DNA from: CAZTAO01 sp964611645 | GTDB taxonomy: Bacteria; Armatimonadota; UBA5829 | Assembly: GCA_964611645.1 (NCBI GenBank) | Contig: CAZTAO010000014.1 | Span: forward strand, 1 to 64,000 | Direction: 5' to 3' | DNA: 64,000 bases | Shown: positions 25,209 through 33,700 of the stretch, piece after piece | Position numbering within the stretch: the stretch's first letter is position 1 | How the letters are laid out: each line of letters opens with the position of its first letter | Translations under genes and position numbers: made by a program | Notes under the pieces: generated by a model | Databases searched by the model: none | Told to the model about the DNA's origin: nothing | The model's input: the letters and a program-made list of their open reading frames with translations, nothing else

Positions 25209-26240
25209 ATGGGAAACAAAACTGATCTCAGTTACTGCGTGTTCGGTGCGGATGCGCTTTTGAAGCGGCTGCAGGGGTTTACCTCTGAGGTCGAGGGGGT
25301 GCGGCGGTCGGATGACATCGAGAACGTCCACCGGATGAGGGTAGCCTCGCGGCGGATTCGCAGCGTGCTGTCTATCTTCGGCGACGCCTTCCCCCGAAGG
25401 AAGCTGGACTCGTGGACAAAACAGGCCAGAAGAATGACGCGCGCGCTGGGGGCTGCGCGTGATACCGATGTGCAGATCGAGGCAGTCGAAGCGTTCATGC
25501 ACACTATGGACGATCCCAACGCCAAGGCCGGAATCCACAGGCTTCTGCTTCGGCTGTCTCAGTCTCGCTGCAAGCTCCAGGAGGACGTGCTGACCAGCCT
25601 CGACAGCCTGGAGAAGAGCGGGGTTATGCAGGACATGGAGCAGACCTGCCGCCAGGTGATAGTGGAGGGCAGGCTGCGGCAGGCGGAGGCGGTTTCGAGT
25701 CACCTCAAGGGTGAAGCGTTCAAGCATATAGCCCTGCGGTTGGAGGAGTTCCTGGCCTATGAGCCATACGTTCGTCAGCCTCAGTTTGTCACCCAACTCC
25801 ACGAAATGCGCATAATGGCCAAGCGCCTGCGATACACTATGGAGGTCTTCGAGCCGGTGTACAACGGTGACCTCAAGAAGCACCTGAAGATCGTGCGAGA
25901 CATCCAGGAACTGCTGGGCGATATCCACGACTCCGACGTCTGGCTGACCCTTTTGCCGGAGTTTCTGGATGCTGAGAAAAAGCACACGAAGGAGTACTTC
26001 GGCGACACGCGGTCATTCAACAGACTCGTGCCCGGAATCAGCGCTATGGAGCGCGACCGCAAGGCAATGCGGGACAAGGTCTACAAGGAGTTTGTGAAGC
26101 TCTGGGAGCAGCTTGCGAAAGAGGAGGCCTGGAACGGCCTTCGCGGCATTCTCCAGGAGCACGTTTCAGCCGCCGCCAAGATTGAACCTATACCAGAGGA
26201 AGCACAGCAGGTAAGTGATGCGGATAGCCCTTCTGAGTGA
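25209..26240 (+). CDS. CHAD domain protein
   Basis: The 343-residue protein has the conserved histidine/basic helices of CHAD: VHRMRVASRRIRSVL, LGAARDTDVQI and LHEMRIMAKRLRYTME, then LLGDIHDSDVWL. CHAD domains bind polyphosphate through these basic surfaces and often accompany CYTH triphosphatases, phosphatases or polyphosphate kinases. Here no CYTH domain is fused. The 3' end overlaps the next gene, a metallophosphatase, by 23 nt, so the two are very probably co-translated. A role in polyphosphate or phosphate metabolism follows from the family, not from direct evidence. Confidence 0.88.
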   Translation: MGNKTDLSYCVFGADALLKRLQGFTSEVEGVRRSDDIENVHRMRVASRRIRSVLSIFGDAFPRRKLDSWTKQARRMTRALGAARDTDVQIEAVEAFMHTMDDPNAKAGIHRLLLRLSQSRCKLQEDVLTSLDSLEKSGVMQDMEQTCRQVIVEGRLRQAEAVSSHLKGEAFKHIALRLEEFLAYEPYVRQPQFVTQLHEMRIMAKRLRYTMEVFEPVYNGDLKKHLKIVRDIQELLGDIHDSDVWLTLLPEFLDAEKKHTKEYFGDTRSFNRLVPGISAMERDRKAMRDKVYKEFVKLWEQLAKEEAWNGLRGILQEHVSAAAKIEPIPEEAQQVSDADSPSE

Positions 26241-26961
26241 TGTCCACGCCAACTACCACGCGCTGCTGGCCGTGATCAAGCACGCTGAATCTCTGGGCGC
26301 GAAGGAATTCTGGAACGCCGGGGATTCGGTAGGCTATGGCCCACTGCCAAGTGAGACAATCGGCCTGATCGGGCACAGCAAGGCTCGTAGTGTGGTCGGC
26401 AACTATGACCTCAAGGTCCTGAACTTCCCGGACAAGCGCGAGAAGTGGCGGAAGTCCAAGGCGCCCGAGAAGTTCCTCGCATTCCAGTACGCGTATGAAC
26501 ATCTGAGCGACGTGCGCCGCGTGAGCTTGGCCGCAATGCCCAGGAGCCGGAGGTTGAGGCGGGAGGGTTTGCGGTTCCTGCTCACCCACGGCAGCCCGGC
26601 GGACATTGATGAATACATCGGCCCGGAGACTCCGCCGGACCGCCTGAAGGAACTCGCGAGAATAGCCAAGGCGGATGTTGTGGTGTGCGGGCATTCGCAC
26701 CGGGCGTGGGTTGGCGAGGTGGATGGGGTGACGTTCGTGAACGCAGGGAGCGTGGGAAGACAAAACGACGGCGACCCAAGAGCCTGTTACGTGATGATGG
26801 ATGTGGAAAAGGGTCGTGCTAGATTTGAAGTCCACCGCGTGGACTACGACATCGACGCAACCTGCCGCGCACTGGCAAAAGGCGGCCTGCCTGAGATATT
26901 CTGCGAGATGTTCAGGCAGGGCCTGACCCTGATTCCGGCAGACAGATCAAGTGAGGGCTAA
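26218..26961 (+). CDS. Calcineurin-like metallophosphoesterase (YfcE/MJ0936 type)
   Basis: The 247-residue protein carries the two-metal site of the family: SDVHANY (Asp8, His10), NAGDSVGYGP, GNYD in place of the usual GNHD, LTHGSP and CGHSHRAW near the C terminus, then FVNAGSVG. Such enzymes cleave phosphomono- or diesters; the substrate is unknown. ATG 26218 follows a GTG by one codon, so the overlap with the CHAD gene is 23 or 26 nt. The SIS isomerase gene starts 5 nt downstream. This context suggests action on phosphorylated sugars or polyphosphate products. Confidence 0.88.
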   Translation: MRIALLSDVHANYHALLAVIKHAESLGAKEFWNAGDSVGYGPLPSETIGLIGHSKARSVVGNYDLKVLNFPDKREKWRKSKAPEKFLAFQYAYEHLSDVRRVSLAAMPRSRRLRREGLRFLLTHGSPADIDEYIGPETPPDRLKELARIAKADVVVCGHSHRAWVGEVDGVTFVNAGSVGRQNDGDPRACYVMMDVEKGRARFEVHRVDYDIDATCRALAKGGLPEIFCEMFRQGLTLIPADRSSEG

Positions 26962-26966
26962 CAACC

Positions 26967-27611
26967 ATGGCTTTGAAACCAAGGAGCATTCGATACCTGG
27001 ATGAATTGATGCAGAGGCAGCCTGTCCTTGTGGGTCAGCGAAAGAACATAGGGCTGGCGGTCGAGGCGATGGTGGGCTGCGCGAAGGCCGGCGGGAAGAT
27101 ACTGGTCTGCGGCAATGGTGGTAGCGCGGCAGACTCCGAGCACATAGTCGGTGAATTGATGAAGGGCTTCCTGCTGAAGCGGGAGGTTCCGGATTCATTT
27201 GCTGCGGAGTTGAGCCAGTTCGAGGATGGTGAGGCAATTGCCAAAGGTCTGCAACAAGGGATTCCGGCCATCGCTCTCACTCAGCACGCCGCACTATCCA
27301 CGGCTGTGCTAAACGATAACGATCCCTACATGGGTTTCGCACAACAGGTCTACGCGCTGGGCAAGCCGGGGGATGTACTCATCGGTCTGAGCACCTCCGG
27401 CAATGCAAAGAACGTGGGCTATGCGCTCAAAGTAGCCAAAGTCCTCGGCCTGACCAACATCGGAATGACCGGCTCCAGGGAATCCCCAATGGATCCTCTC
27501 TGCCACATAATGATCAAAGCCCCGGTCTCCGAGACATTCCTTGTCCAGGAATACCACCTCCCCATCTACCACGTCATCTGCGCGATGGTGGAGGAAGAGG
27601 TATTTGGGTAA
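26967..27611 (+). CDS. gmhA: Sedoheptulose-7-phosphate isomerase-like SIS protein
   Basis: The 214-residue protein has the GmhA pattern: VCGNGGSAADSEHIVGELMKGF at 48-69, LIGLSTSGNAKNV for phosphate binding, and the C-terminal LVQEYHLPIYHVICAMVEE, which supplies catalytic Glu and His. GmhA converts sedoheptulose 7-phosphate to D-glycero-D-manno-heptose 7-phosphate, the first step to ADP-heptose for LPS core or GDP-heptose for S-layer glycans. It is about 20 residues longer than the E. coli enzyme, mostly in the QFEDGEAIAKGLQQ region. No other heptose genes are in the window, so the pathway step is inferred from similarity only. Confidence 0.82.
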   Translation: MALKPRSIRYLDELMQRQPVLVGQRKNIGLAVEAMVGCAKAGGKILVCGNGGSAADSEHIVGELMKGFLLKREVPDSFAAELSQFEDGEAIAKGLQQGIPAIALTQHAALSTAVLNDNDPYMGFAQQVYALGKPGDVLIGLSTSGNAKNVGYALKVAKVLGLTNIGMTGSRESPMDPLCHIMIKAPVSETFLVQEYHLPIYHVICAMVEEEVFG

Positions 27612-27643
27612 GGGTAGATAGGTCTCACCCGGAGGATACAGGG

Positions 27644-28180
27644 ATGTTGTTACCGATGCCATTTGCCGACCATCTGAAGAAGCATGCCGAAGCAATGCGG
27701 GAGTATAATACCGGCGACTACACCAACCTCCAGCCGGAAGAGCGGAAAAAGAAAGCCACCGAGGTGCGCAACCTGAGCGCGGCGGCTGCCTCGGCACTAG
27801 CGCCTATGCCGATACCCTTCGCCCACGTCTGGGCAATCACACCGGTGCAGCTCGCAATGGTGAGAGCCATAGGCAACATATACGGCTACAAGCTGGACAA
27901 ACGCGCCGTGCAGAAAGAGCTTCTGCCGGTCATCGGTGGCGGAGTGCTGGGAAAGACGATATTCCTGGAGTTGATGAAGCTGGGGCTGCCGGGTGTTGGA
28001 GGAGTGGGCAGCGCGGCGTTCGTGTGGGTGTGGACGCAGAGCATGGGCCGCGTGGCCGAAGCGTTCTACGCAAACGGAATGAGACCCGGCAGAGAGCAGC
28101 TAGATGACCTGGTCAGGAGCGAAGCCGACAGGTCAACCGACGAGTTGGAGATATGGCTAGGAGATGCAGTGACCCACTAG
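27644..28180 (+). CDS. DUF697-like small membrane-associated protein
   Basis: The 178-residue protein shows the DUF697 pattern: a cytosolic lead, then AAASALAPMPIPFAHVWAITPVQLAM, IGNIYGYKLDKRA, and paired hydrophobic/Gly-rich helices (LLPVIGGGVLGKTIF, GVGGVGSAAFVWVWTQSMGR). DUF697 usually follows a GTPase domain; here it stands alone. GGAGG precedes the ATG at 27644. It is the last gene of the CHAD-phosphatase-GmhA string (32-nt gap), and its TAG stop overlaps the stop of the convergent gene in one CTAG. Confidence 0.7.
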   Translation: MLLPMPFADHLKKHAEAMREYNTGDYTNLQPEERKKKATEVRNLSAAAASALAPMPIPFAHVWAITPVQLAMVRAIGNIYGYKLDKRAVQKELLPVIGGGVLGKTIFLELMKLGLPGVGGVGSAAFVWVWTQSMGRVAEAFYANGMRPGREQLDDLVRSEADRSTDELEIWLGDAVTH

Positions 28181-29235
28181 GGTGTTTGGGCATTGCCTCG
28201 TATCGTCACCCACAAACCATGCAACCCGACCACCACCGTGGCCAGCATCGTCAAGAGGAAGACTCCTGTAGCCGACCATGGGGCGATAGACATCACCAAC
28301 GCGCAGAACCCTGAGTTGGCGATGGTGAACGCGACCAGGCCCCTTATCGAGACCGGCGAGCACGGTTCTGGTGACCCATCTTCGGTCGGGGCAATTGGAA
28401 ATGTTGCCGGCTTCTCGAGGTTCAGCCATAGCAGCAGGCCGAAGATGAGATAGCAGGCCCAGATTGTAGCCTGGCCGCCTATTCCGGGGATCTTCTCGGG
28501 CCTTACTCCTAAGCCGAACAGAACAAAGTAACCCAGCAGGACAGCCCCCATCGCTATCAACTCAGGTCTGTTTGGCAGCAGTTGCTGGATAGTGTATCGG
28601 TGGTTCCCCGCGACCTTTCGCCACAAGAGCGCCAGCCCGGCCAGCATCAGGCCAGATAGAAGGCAGCCAAGCGCGCTGGTCAGAGACTTGGAGACAGCCG
28701 AATGCATCAGTCCGATCGCCAGTCCGAAAGCCAGGAACCACTTCACCCCAAACCGCTTCGCCCGAGATTCCGGCAGGCCCACGCACACCGCCCGGGTCCA
28801 CAGCAGAGGCACAATGAACGCCATCAGCGGGTGCCAGAAGAGGACCAATATGGGGAATGAGTTCATCGACACCCCGAGGACAAGGTTCTGCTTCCCGCCC
28901 CAGGTGTGCGCCCACAGCATCTTGGTGATGTATGCTTCATACAGCCCCACAATCGCCCCGGCCGGAAAGAGTGTGGAGTAGCGTGGCTCTCCCCTGGAAA
29001 AGCAGATGGAGCCCAGAATGAGTATGTGGAGACCGTACAATGGGATCAGGACGAAGATCCCCCAACCCGTGACAAACGGAAACGGCTGCGACCCCCCGCT
29101 TGCCTCGGCAAAGAACACCGACGCGCAGCTAAGCAGCAGCCAGAACAGCCACCGTACGCCTCTGCCGGGTTCGGCCTCCGGTTCCGGGGTCTCATCGTCC
29201 AGTTCGACGATCAGCCTGTCAGTATCGTCCGACAT
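28177..29235 (-). CDS. Multi-pass integral membrane protein of unknown function
   Basis: The 352-residue protein begins with an acidic cytosolic segment (SDDTDRLIVELDDETPEPEA), then about ten hydrophobic helices, for example VRWLFWLLLSCASVFFA, GWGIFVLIPLYGLHILIL, SFPILVLFWHPLMAFIVPLLW, GAVLLGYFVLFGLG and GVFLLTMLATVVVGL. I start it at ATG 29235; the longer frame overlaps the upstream gene. I do not recognise the family. It follows the exported glycosidase-like gene by 19 nt and is probably co-transcribed with it. It ends tail-to-tail with the DUF697-like gene, the two stop codons sharing CTAG at 28177-28180. Confidence 0.65.
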   Translation of the reverse strand: MSDDTDRLIVELDDETPEPEAEPGRGVRWLFWLLLSCASVFFAEASGGSQPFPFVTGWGIFVLIPLYGLHILILGSICFSRGEPRYSTLFPAGAIVGLYEAYITKMLWAHTWGGKQNLVLGVSMNSFPILVLFWHPLMAFIVPLLWTRAVCVGLPESRAKRFGVKWFLAFGLAIGLMHSAVSKSLTSALGCLLSGLMLAGLALLWRKVAGNHRYTIQQLLPNRPELIAMGAVLLGYFVLFGLGVRPEKIPGIGGQATIWACYLIFGLLLWLNLEKPATFPIAPTEDGSPEPCSPVSIRGLVAFTIANSGFCALVMSIAPWSATGVFLLTMLATVVVGLHGLWVTIRGNAQTP

Positions 29236-29254
29236 ACCGCACTCGTTCCTTTCA

Positions 29255-30655
29255 CTACCTCTCAACCTCCAGTAGCGCTCCGCCTCCTGCGGGTAGGGTA
29301 ATACCGAGGCCGAAGTTGCCGCCGGCCCAGCCAAGCGGGGTCAGGGGGATGCCTTTTCCAGTTAGCAGATTGCGCACACTCTTCACGCCCATCGCTGCAG
29401 TGAGGGTGATGGTCTTGGGACGGTCGAAGTCGCTGTTGACTACCACCGCATAGTTCTTGCCTGTTTTCGGGTCGGTGAAGTTGCCGATTGTGCCGTTTGT
29501 ATCTGCCGCAATCCACTGGGTGGTGACAGGCGAAAGCCTGCGCAGGAGGTCGCTGTGTTTGGCGAGAGACCTGTAAACCGAGGACGTCTCGCGGAACTGC
29601 GGGGTTGGGCGGCCCTTGTAGTTCAGCAGCGACGGGTAACCCACCAGCTTCTTCTCTTTGAGTATGTTGGCCATCGATTCACTTGGCGTCAGTGGGGGCG
29701 CGGAAGGATTGCCGCTTCCGGTTCCCAGCAGAAGGAAAAACACAACCCCCTTCGCTCCCAGCCTCAGCCCTTCCCATATCTGCCAGCGCATCTCCGGTAC
29801 AGTGGGCGATCGCCAGTTCACGAACGCTCCCGGCAGCGCGATGAACTCGCCGTTGGGCTTCATCTCGGTTGGTCCGGCTATCTCGCTGTAGCACTGGGGC
29901 ATGACCCATCCCACCCGGCCATCCCGTCCGGCATCCTCGACCATTCTCTGAATGTTGACTGAGTAATACCCCCGTGATGCGACCGGAGTATGCGGGCCGT
30001 TGGGGTTGCTGTCGGCGAAGAACGGATACACGTCCACGCAGAACGTCTTGATACGCGATTCGGCGATGAGCCTCGGAGTCAGGTGCCACTGAGAGACCGC
30101 CATGGACGGGCGGCCTGGGTCGGCCTCGGCGAATAACTTCCGCATCGGCTCCATCAGTTCGAAGTAAGGGCCGGCGGGTTCATCACACAGAATCCACGCC
30201 AGGATGCCGCAGCGGTCATCGCCGATGTCTTTCACGATGGCCGGCACGATTCTCTTGTAGTACTCCAGCGCTTTCTCGTGGAAATCGGAGGCCTTGGGAT
30301 CGAGGCCCATAGTGCCACCGCAGTTCTGCGGCGCGATCTCCCCAAGGTTGGGCAGGAGCTTGAGACCCAGCCGGTTGGTTATCTTGAGCAGCGATTTCAA
30401 GTCTGCCAAGTCGATGTTGACCAGCCACACCGAGTTCACGCCGTTATCTTGCAGCAACTCACACGTGCGCTTCACAAACTCCCACTTCTCCAGCCCCGCA
30501 GCCTTAGCAGCGCCCGGAGTATACTCCCACGACCAATAGACCCCGAGCGCAAACTCCCCGACAGGACGCTCGGCGGGGGTAGTTGTTTCGGCAGCCAGAG
30601 AGGCGGCGAGCAGGACGATCAGAAGTGCGACCAGCGCAAGCACGCGATAAGTCAT
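29255..30655 (-). CDS. Exported glycosidase-like TIM-barrel protein
   Basis: The 466-residue protein starts at ATG 30655 (GGAGA upstream) with a Sec signal (TYRVLALVALLIVLLAASLAAE). The barrel shows GVYWSWEYTPG, NGVNSVWLVNI, LKLLPNLGEIAP and ILAWILCDEPAGPY, where Glu159 sits as the acid/base of clan GH-A-like enzymes often does. Later it has WEGLRLGAKGVVFFLLLGTGSG. The last 80 residues form a beta-sandwich (NYAVVVNSDFDRPKTITL). It resembles GH42-like or uncharacterised glycosidases; the nucleophile is not certain. It is transcribed with the membrane gene downstream and divergently from the beta-helix gene. Confidence 0.68.
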   Translation of the reverse strand: MTYRVLALVALLIVLLAASLAAETTTPAERPVGEFALGVYWSWEYTPGAAKAAGLEKWEFVKRTCELLQDNGVNSVWLVNIDLADLKSLLKITNRLGLKLLPNLGEIAPQNCGGTMGLDPKASDFHEKALEYYKRIVPAIVKDIGDDRCGILAWILCDEPAGPYFELMEPMRKLFAEADPGRPSMAVSQWHLTPRLIAESRIKTFCVDVYPFFADSNPNGPHTPVASRGYYSVNIQRMVEDAGRDGRVGWVMPQCYSEIAGPTEMKPNGEFIALPGAFVNWRSPTVPEMRWQIWEGLRLGAKGVVFFLLLGTGSGNPSAPPLTPSESMANILKEKKLVGYPSLLNYKGRPTPQFRETSSVYRSLAKHSDLLRRLSPVTTQWIAADTNGTIGNFTDPKTGKNYAVVVNSDFDRPKTITLTAAMGVKSVRNLLTGKGIPLTPLGWAGGNFGLGITLPAGGGALLEVER

Positions 30656-30743
30656 ATCAGTCTCCAGTGTTCGTTGAGGTTGCACTCATTCTACCACATC
30701 GTCGCTGCCTGAGCGGAGTCGAAGGCCAAGACTGCCCTGCCGT

Positions 30744-30772
30744 TTGACAGACCCGGCCCGCAGGCAGATACT
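30744..30772 (+). promoter_or_regulatory. Sigma70-type promoter of the beta-helix gene
   Basis: A perfect TTGACA (30744-30749), a 17-nt spacer and GATACT (30767-30772). The expected start near 30779 leaves a short leader before GGAGGTGG and the GTG start at 30802. Confidence 0.65.
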
Positions 30773-30801
30773 ATAGCCAGACTTGATGCGGAGGTGGCGA
30801 G

Positions 30802-32049
30802 GTGAACTGGAGAACTCTGGCAGTGGTCTTGTGTGTGGCGGTTGTGTTCGTGGCGGGTATCGCCCGGTGTGACGAGGCAATTCAGCTAAAGGGAAGCGGG
30901 GATGATTCCGCATCTATCCAGACGGCCCTGGACTCTGCAGCGGCGAAGGGCGGAGTTGTGAAGCTGGGGGCCGGGCGGTTTCGGCTCGACAAGCCGATCA
31001 GCGTGCCCGAGGGAGTCACCTTGCAGGGTGTCTGGGAGGCTCCGCACCACGCTCAACTCAACCACGGCACGGTGATAGAGGTCTATGCCGGCAAGAACGA
31101 TGAATCGGCGCGGCCGGCAGTGCAACTCAACCCCTCCAGTGCGGTGAAGGGTGTTACGTTCTTCTACCCGGAGCAGCGGATTCCCGATGTGGTGAAGTAT
31201 CCCTACACCGTCTCCGGCCGAGGAATGCACTGCAGCGTCATCGACTGCACATTCGTGAACCCCTACAAGGCAATGGACTTCGGGACCAGCGGCAATGAGC
31301 TTCACTACATCAGCAACGTCTACGGTTGCCCGCTCAAGATAGGCATCCACATCGACAAATGCTCCGATATTGGCCGCATCGAGAATGTCCACTTCAACCC
31401 CCACTACTGGTTCCGCACCGATGAATCATACAGGCCCAGCAGTGACGCGCTGATCAAGTTCATCGGAGACAACCTCACCGGCTTCGAGTTCGCTCGGACT
31501 GACTGGGAGTACGTGCTCAACACCTTTGTCTTCGGCGCAAACATCGGCTACCGGTTCTACGCAGACAAGGACGGCAGCGTCAACGGCAACTTCCTGGGCA
31601 TCGGTGCGGACTGGTGCGAGCGTGCGGTGGTGGTGGAAGACTGCCAGGAGCCGGGCCTGCTCATCACAAACGGCGAGTTTGTGGGCAGGGAGGGTGCAAA
31701 GGTCTTCATGGACATCCGGCCGACCAACACCGGCGTGGTCCAACTTAGCAACTGCTCATTCTGGGGGCCGTGCCCGACCATCGCCCAGATCGACGGCAAA
31801 GGCTCCGCAAGCCTCAACCAGTGCAACTTTATGAACCAGGGCAGAGGCCGGGGCGCTTGGACTGTGGAGGCCCAGGGCGGAGACCTCACAATCCAGGGCT
31901 GCCGCTTCAGCATCGACCGCCCCGACATCAAGCTCGGCAAGGGTGTAAAAGCGGCAGTGATATCCGGCAACAGATTCCAGAAGAGCAAAGAGATAGAGAA
32001 CCAAAGCCAAGGAGATGTCGCCGAAGGGCTGAATGTGGTGGTGAAGTAG
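30802..32049 (+). CDS. Exported right-handed beta-helix protein (pectate-lyase/GH55-like fold)
   Basis: The 415-residue protein starts at GTG 30802 (strong GGAGGTGG) with a signal peptide ending at about residue 22. It opens with the pectin-lyase-fold entry motif DDSASIQTALDSAAAKGGVV, KLGAGRFRLDKPISVPEGVT and LQGVW. Many short turns follow with Asn/Cys-rich rungs (HCSVIDCTFVNPYKAMDFG, QLSNCSFWG, SLNQCNFMNQ, LTIQGCRFSID). Such proteins are polysaccharide lyases, glycosidases or passive carbohydrate binders. I see no decisive catalytic Asp/Arg set, so the activity is open. It is monocistronic with its own promoter. Confidence 0.75.
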   Translation: MNWRTLAVVLCVAVVFVAGIARCDEAIQLKGSGDDSASIQTALDSAAAKGGVVKLGAGRFRLDKPISVPEGVTLQGVWEAPHHAQLNHGTVIEVYAGKNDESARPAVQLNPSSAVKGVTFFYPEQRIPDVVKYPYTVSGRGMHCSVIDCTFVNPYKAMDFGTSGNELHYISNVYGCPLKIGIHIDKCSDIGRIENVHFNPHYWFRTDESYRPSSDALIKFIGDNLTGFEFARTDWEYVLNTFVFGANIGYRFYADKDGSVNGNFLGIGADWCERAVVVEDCQEPGLLITNGEFVGREGAKVFMDIRPTNTGVVQLSNCSFWGPCPTIAQIDGKGSASLNQCNFMNQGRGRGAWTVEAQGGDLTIQGCRFSIDRPDIKLGKGVKAAVISGNRFQKSKEIENQSQGDVAEGLNVVVK

Positions 32050-32060
32050 GGTAGCGCATA

Positions 32061-32090
32061 TTGACGTGGCCCTTGCGGTTGTTGTAGTAT
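32061..32090 (+). promoter_or_regulatory. Promoter of the four-gene surface-protein operon
   Basis: TTGACG (32061-32066), an 18-nt spacer and TAGTAT (32085-32090). Transcription would start near 32097, about 50 nt before the ATG at 32149, which has CGGAGGA just upstream. No further promoter is evident before 39930. Confidence 0.6.
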
Positions 32091-32148
32091 CAAGACCAAC
32101 GGCCTGATACCGGCCCTTGGCCCAATGCCGTATACTCGGAGGACGACT

Positions 32149-33699
32149 ATGAGATCCCTCGCGTCCGTACTGCTACTGGCCGGTTTGTGTGGCCTGCTTC
32201 TCTGCCTTCCGGTTTGCACACAGCAGGCTCAGGCATCCGATACCTGCGTTCTGACCACTACTTCATCATCCGCAGCGTTGCCCGGGGACTATCCGCTCAC
32301 CAACCTGCGGATATCGCTGCGGGTGAAGTATTCCAAGCCTGGGACTGTGTTGGATACCGTGGGCATCAATGCCGCGCCTGCCGGTTCCTTTGCACTGGCC
32401 ATCGGCGCGGACGGCAAGCCGGTCTTTCTGCTGTATGAACCTGGCAAGGAAAGCTCCGTGCGCGCCTCCAACGGTTGGCACGTCATCCCGTCCGACACGG
32501 CCATCCCTACAGACACCGACGCGAACATCGATATCGATGTGCTGGAAAAGAAGATTGTGCTGTCGGTGAACGGGAAAGTCGAGAAAGAGGTGGATGTGGA
32601 GGTGAAGCTGTCCGGGAAGACCGTCTACATCGGTGATAACCCGGAAGATGATACCTGGGGCGACTCCTACAACATCCACCCCGCCATGATCGGCGAGGTT
32701 CAGGCTCTGTACTTTGGCGACGTTTCAAAGGCTCCCGCGCGGTCCGAAGAAAAGGGGCAGGTTGTCGAACTGACTTCCTCATCCTCCTCAGCCAAACTGC
32801 CGGAGGGGTATCCGGTAACCAATCTCCGAATGTCTCTGACTGTAAAGTACTCCAAGTCCGGCGTGGTTCTGGACACCGTGGGCATCAACGAAGCCCCGGA
32901 AGGCTCTTTCACCCTCAACATCAACAGCGCCGGCAAGCCGGTGTTTGCGGTGTTTTCCCCGGATACCGAGAGTGCGGTGAAGCTGGATAACGGCTGGCAC
33001 GTGATCTCCGCGGATGCGGCTATCCCGCCGGATACCGAGGGTAAAGTGGATGTGGACGTGCGCGAGAAAGGCATCGCCATCAGTGTGAACGGCAAGCTGG
33101 AGAAGAAAGTGGACCTGGCGGTGAAGCTCTCCGGAAAGACCGTCTATGTTGGCGACACCCCAGAAGACGACTCCTGGGGCGACTCCTACAACATCCATCC
33201 CGCGATGGTCGGAACGGTGAGAGTCCGCTTCTTCGGCGAGATTCCCAAGGGCGAGCCGGCGGCCGAGACACCCGCGCCGCCTACGGCTGCAACGCCCACG
33301 CCACCCGCCGCCGAGACGCCTCCGCCTCCTCCACCGCCACCGCCCGCAACCGGCGGTGACGCCAAGCCGGAGGCTCCGCCAGCGGAGGCAGGGGCCAAGC
33401 TTCCCGAACCACCTCCCACGGACGCGCCGATAGAAGGTGTGAAAGAGATCGCCAAAGCGCTCGAAAGCGGCGTCGCCGAGACTGCGGCGGGGGCGTTTGC
33501 TCCGTTCGCGCAAGAGAGCTTTCGGGCGGTATTCGCCGAGCATCCCGAGGCTATGAAGAGAATCGCCGCGCTGCTGGCAGCCGCTAAGCCCAAGTTCGCT
33601 GAAGGAGTCTATGCGGAATACGAGATCACGGACGGCGGCAAGACATTCACCATCATGATGGAAAAGATCGGCGACCGATGGTTTGTGACGGACTTGTGA
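32149..33699 (+). CDS. Exported protein with two LamG-like repeats and a Pro-rich linker
   Basis: The 516-residue protein (ATG 32149, CGGAGGA upstream) has a signal peptide to about residue 30. Two tandem repeats of about 165 residues follow (about 32-195 and 205-365). They share YPxTNLRxSLxVKYSKxGxVLDTVGINxAP, GWHVI, a xNGKxEKxVDxxVKLSGKTVY strand and WGDSYNIHPAM. The pattern fits a concanavalin/LamG-like jelly roll. A Pro/Ala linker including nine consecutive Pro leads to a C-terminal domain (about 425-516) that ends KIGDRWFVTDL and looks like an NTF2- or DUF4878-like fold. The function is unknown. It is the first gene of the operon; the next ATG is 1 nt after its stop. Confidence 0.65.
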   Translation: MRSLASVLLLAGLCGLLLCLPVCTQQAQASDTCVLTTTSSSAALPGDYPLTNLRISLRVKYSKPGTVLDTVGINAAPAGSFALAIGADGKPVFLLYEPGKESSVRASNGWHVIPSDTAIPTDTDANIDIDVLEKKIVLSVNGKVEKEVDVEVKLSGKTVYIGDNPEDDTWGDSYNIHPAMIGEVQALYFGDVSKAPARSEEKGQVVELTSSSSSAKLPEGYPVTNLRMSLTVKYSKSGVVLDTVGINEAPEGSFTLNINSAGKPVFAVFSPDTESAVKLDNGWHVISADAAIPPDTEGKVDVDVREKGIAISVNGKLEKKVDLAVKLSGKTVYVGDTPEDDSWGDSYNIHPAMVGTVRVRFFGEIPKGEPAAETPAPPTAATPTPPAAETPPPPPPPPPATGGDAKPEAPPAEAGAKLPEPPPTDAPIEGVKEIAKALESGVAETAAGAFAPFAQESFRAVFAEHPEAMKRIAALLAAAKPKFAEGVYAEYEITDGGKTFTIMMEKIGDRWFVTDL

Positions 33700-33700
33700 G

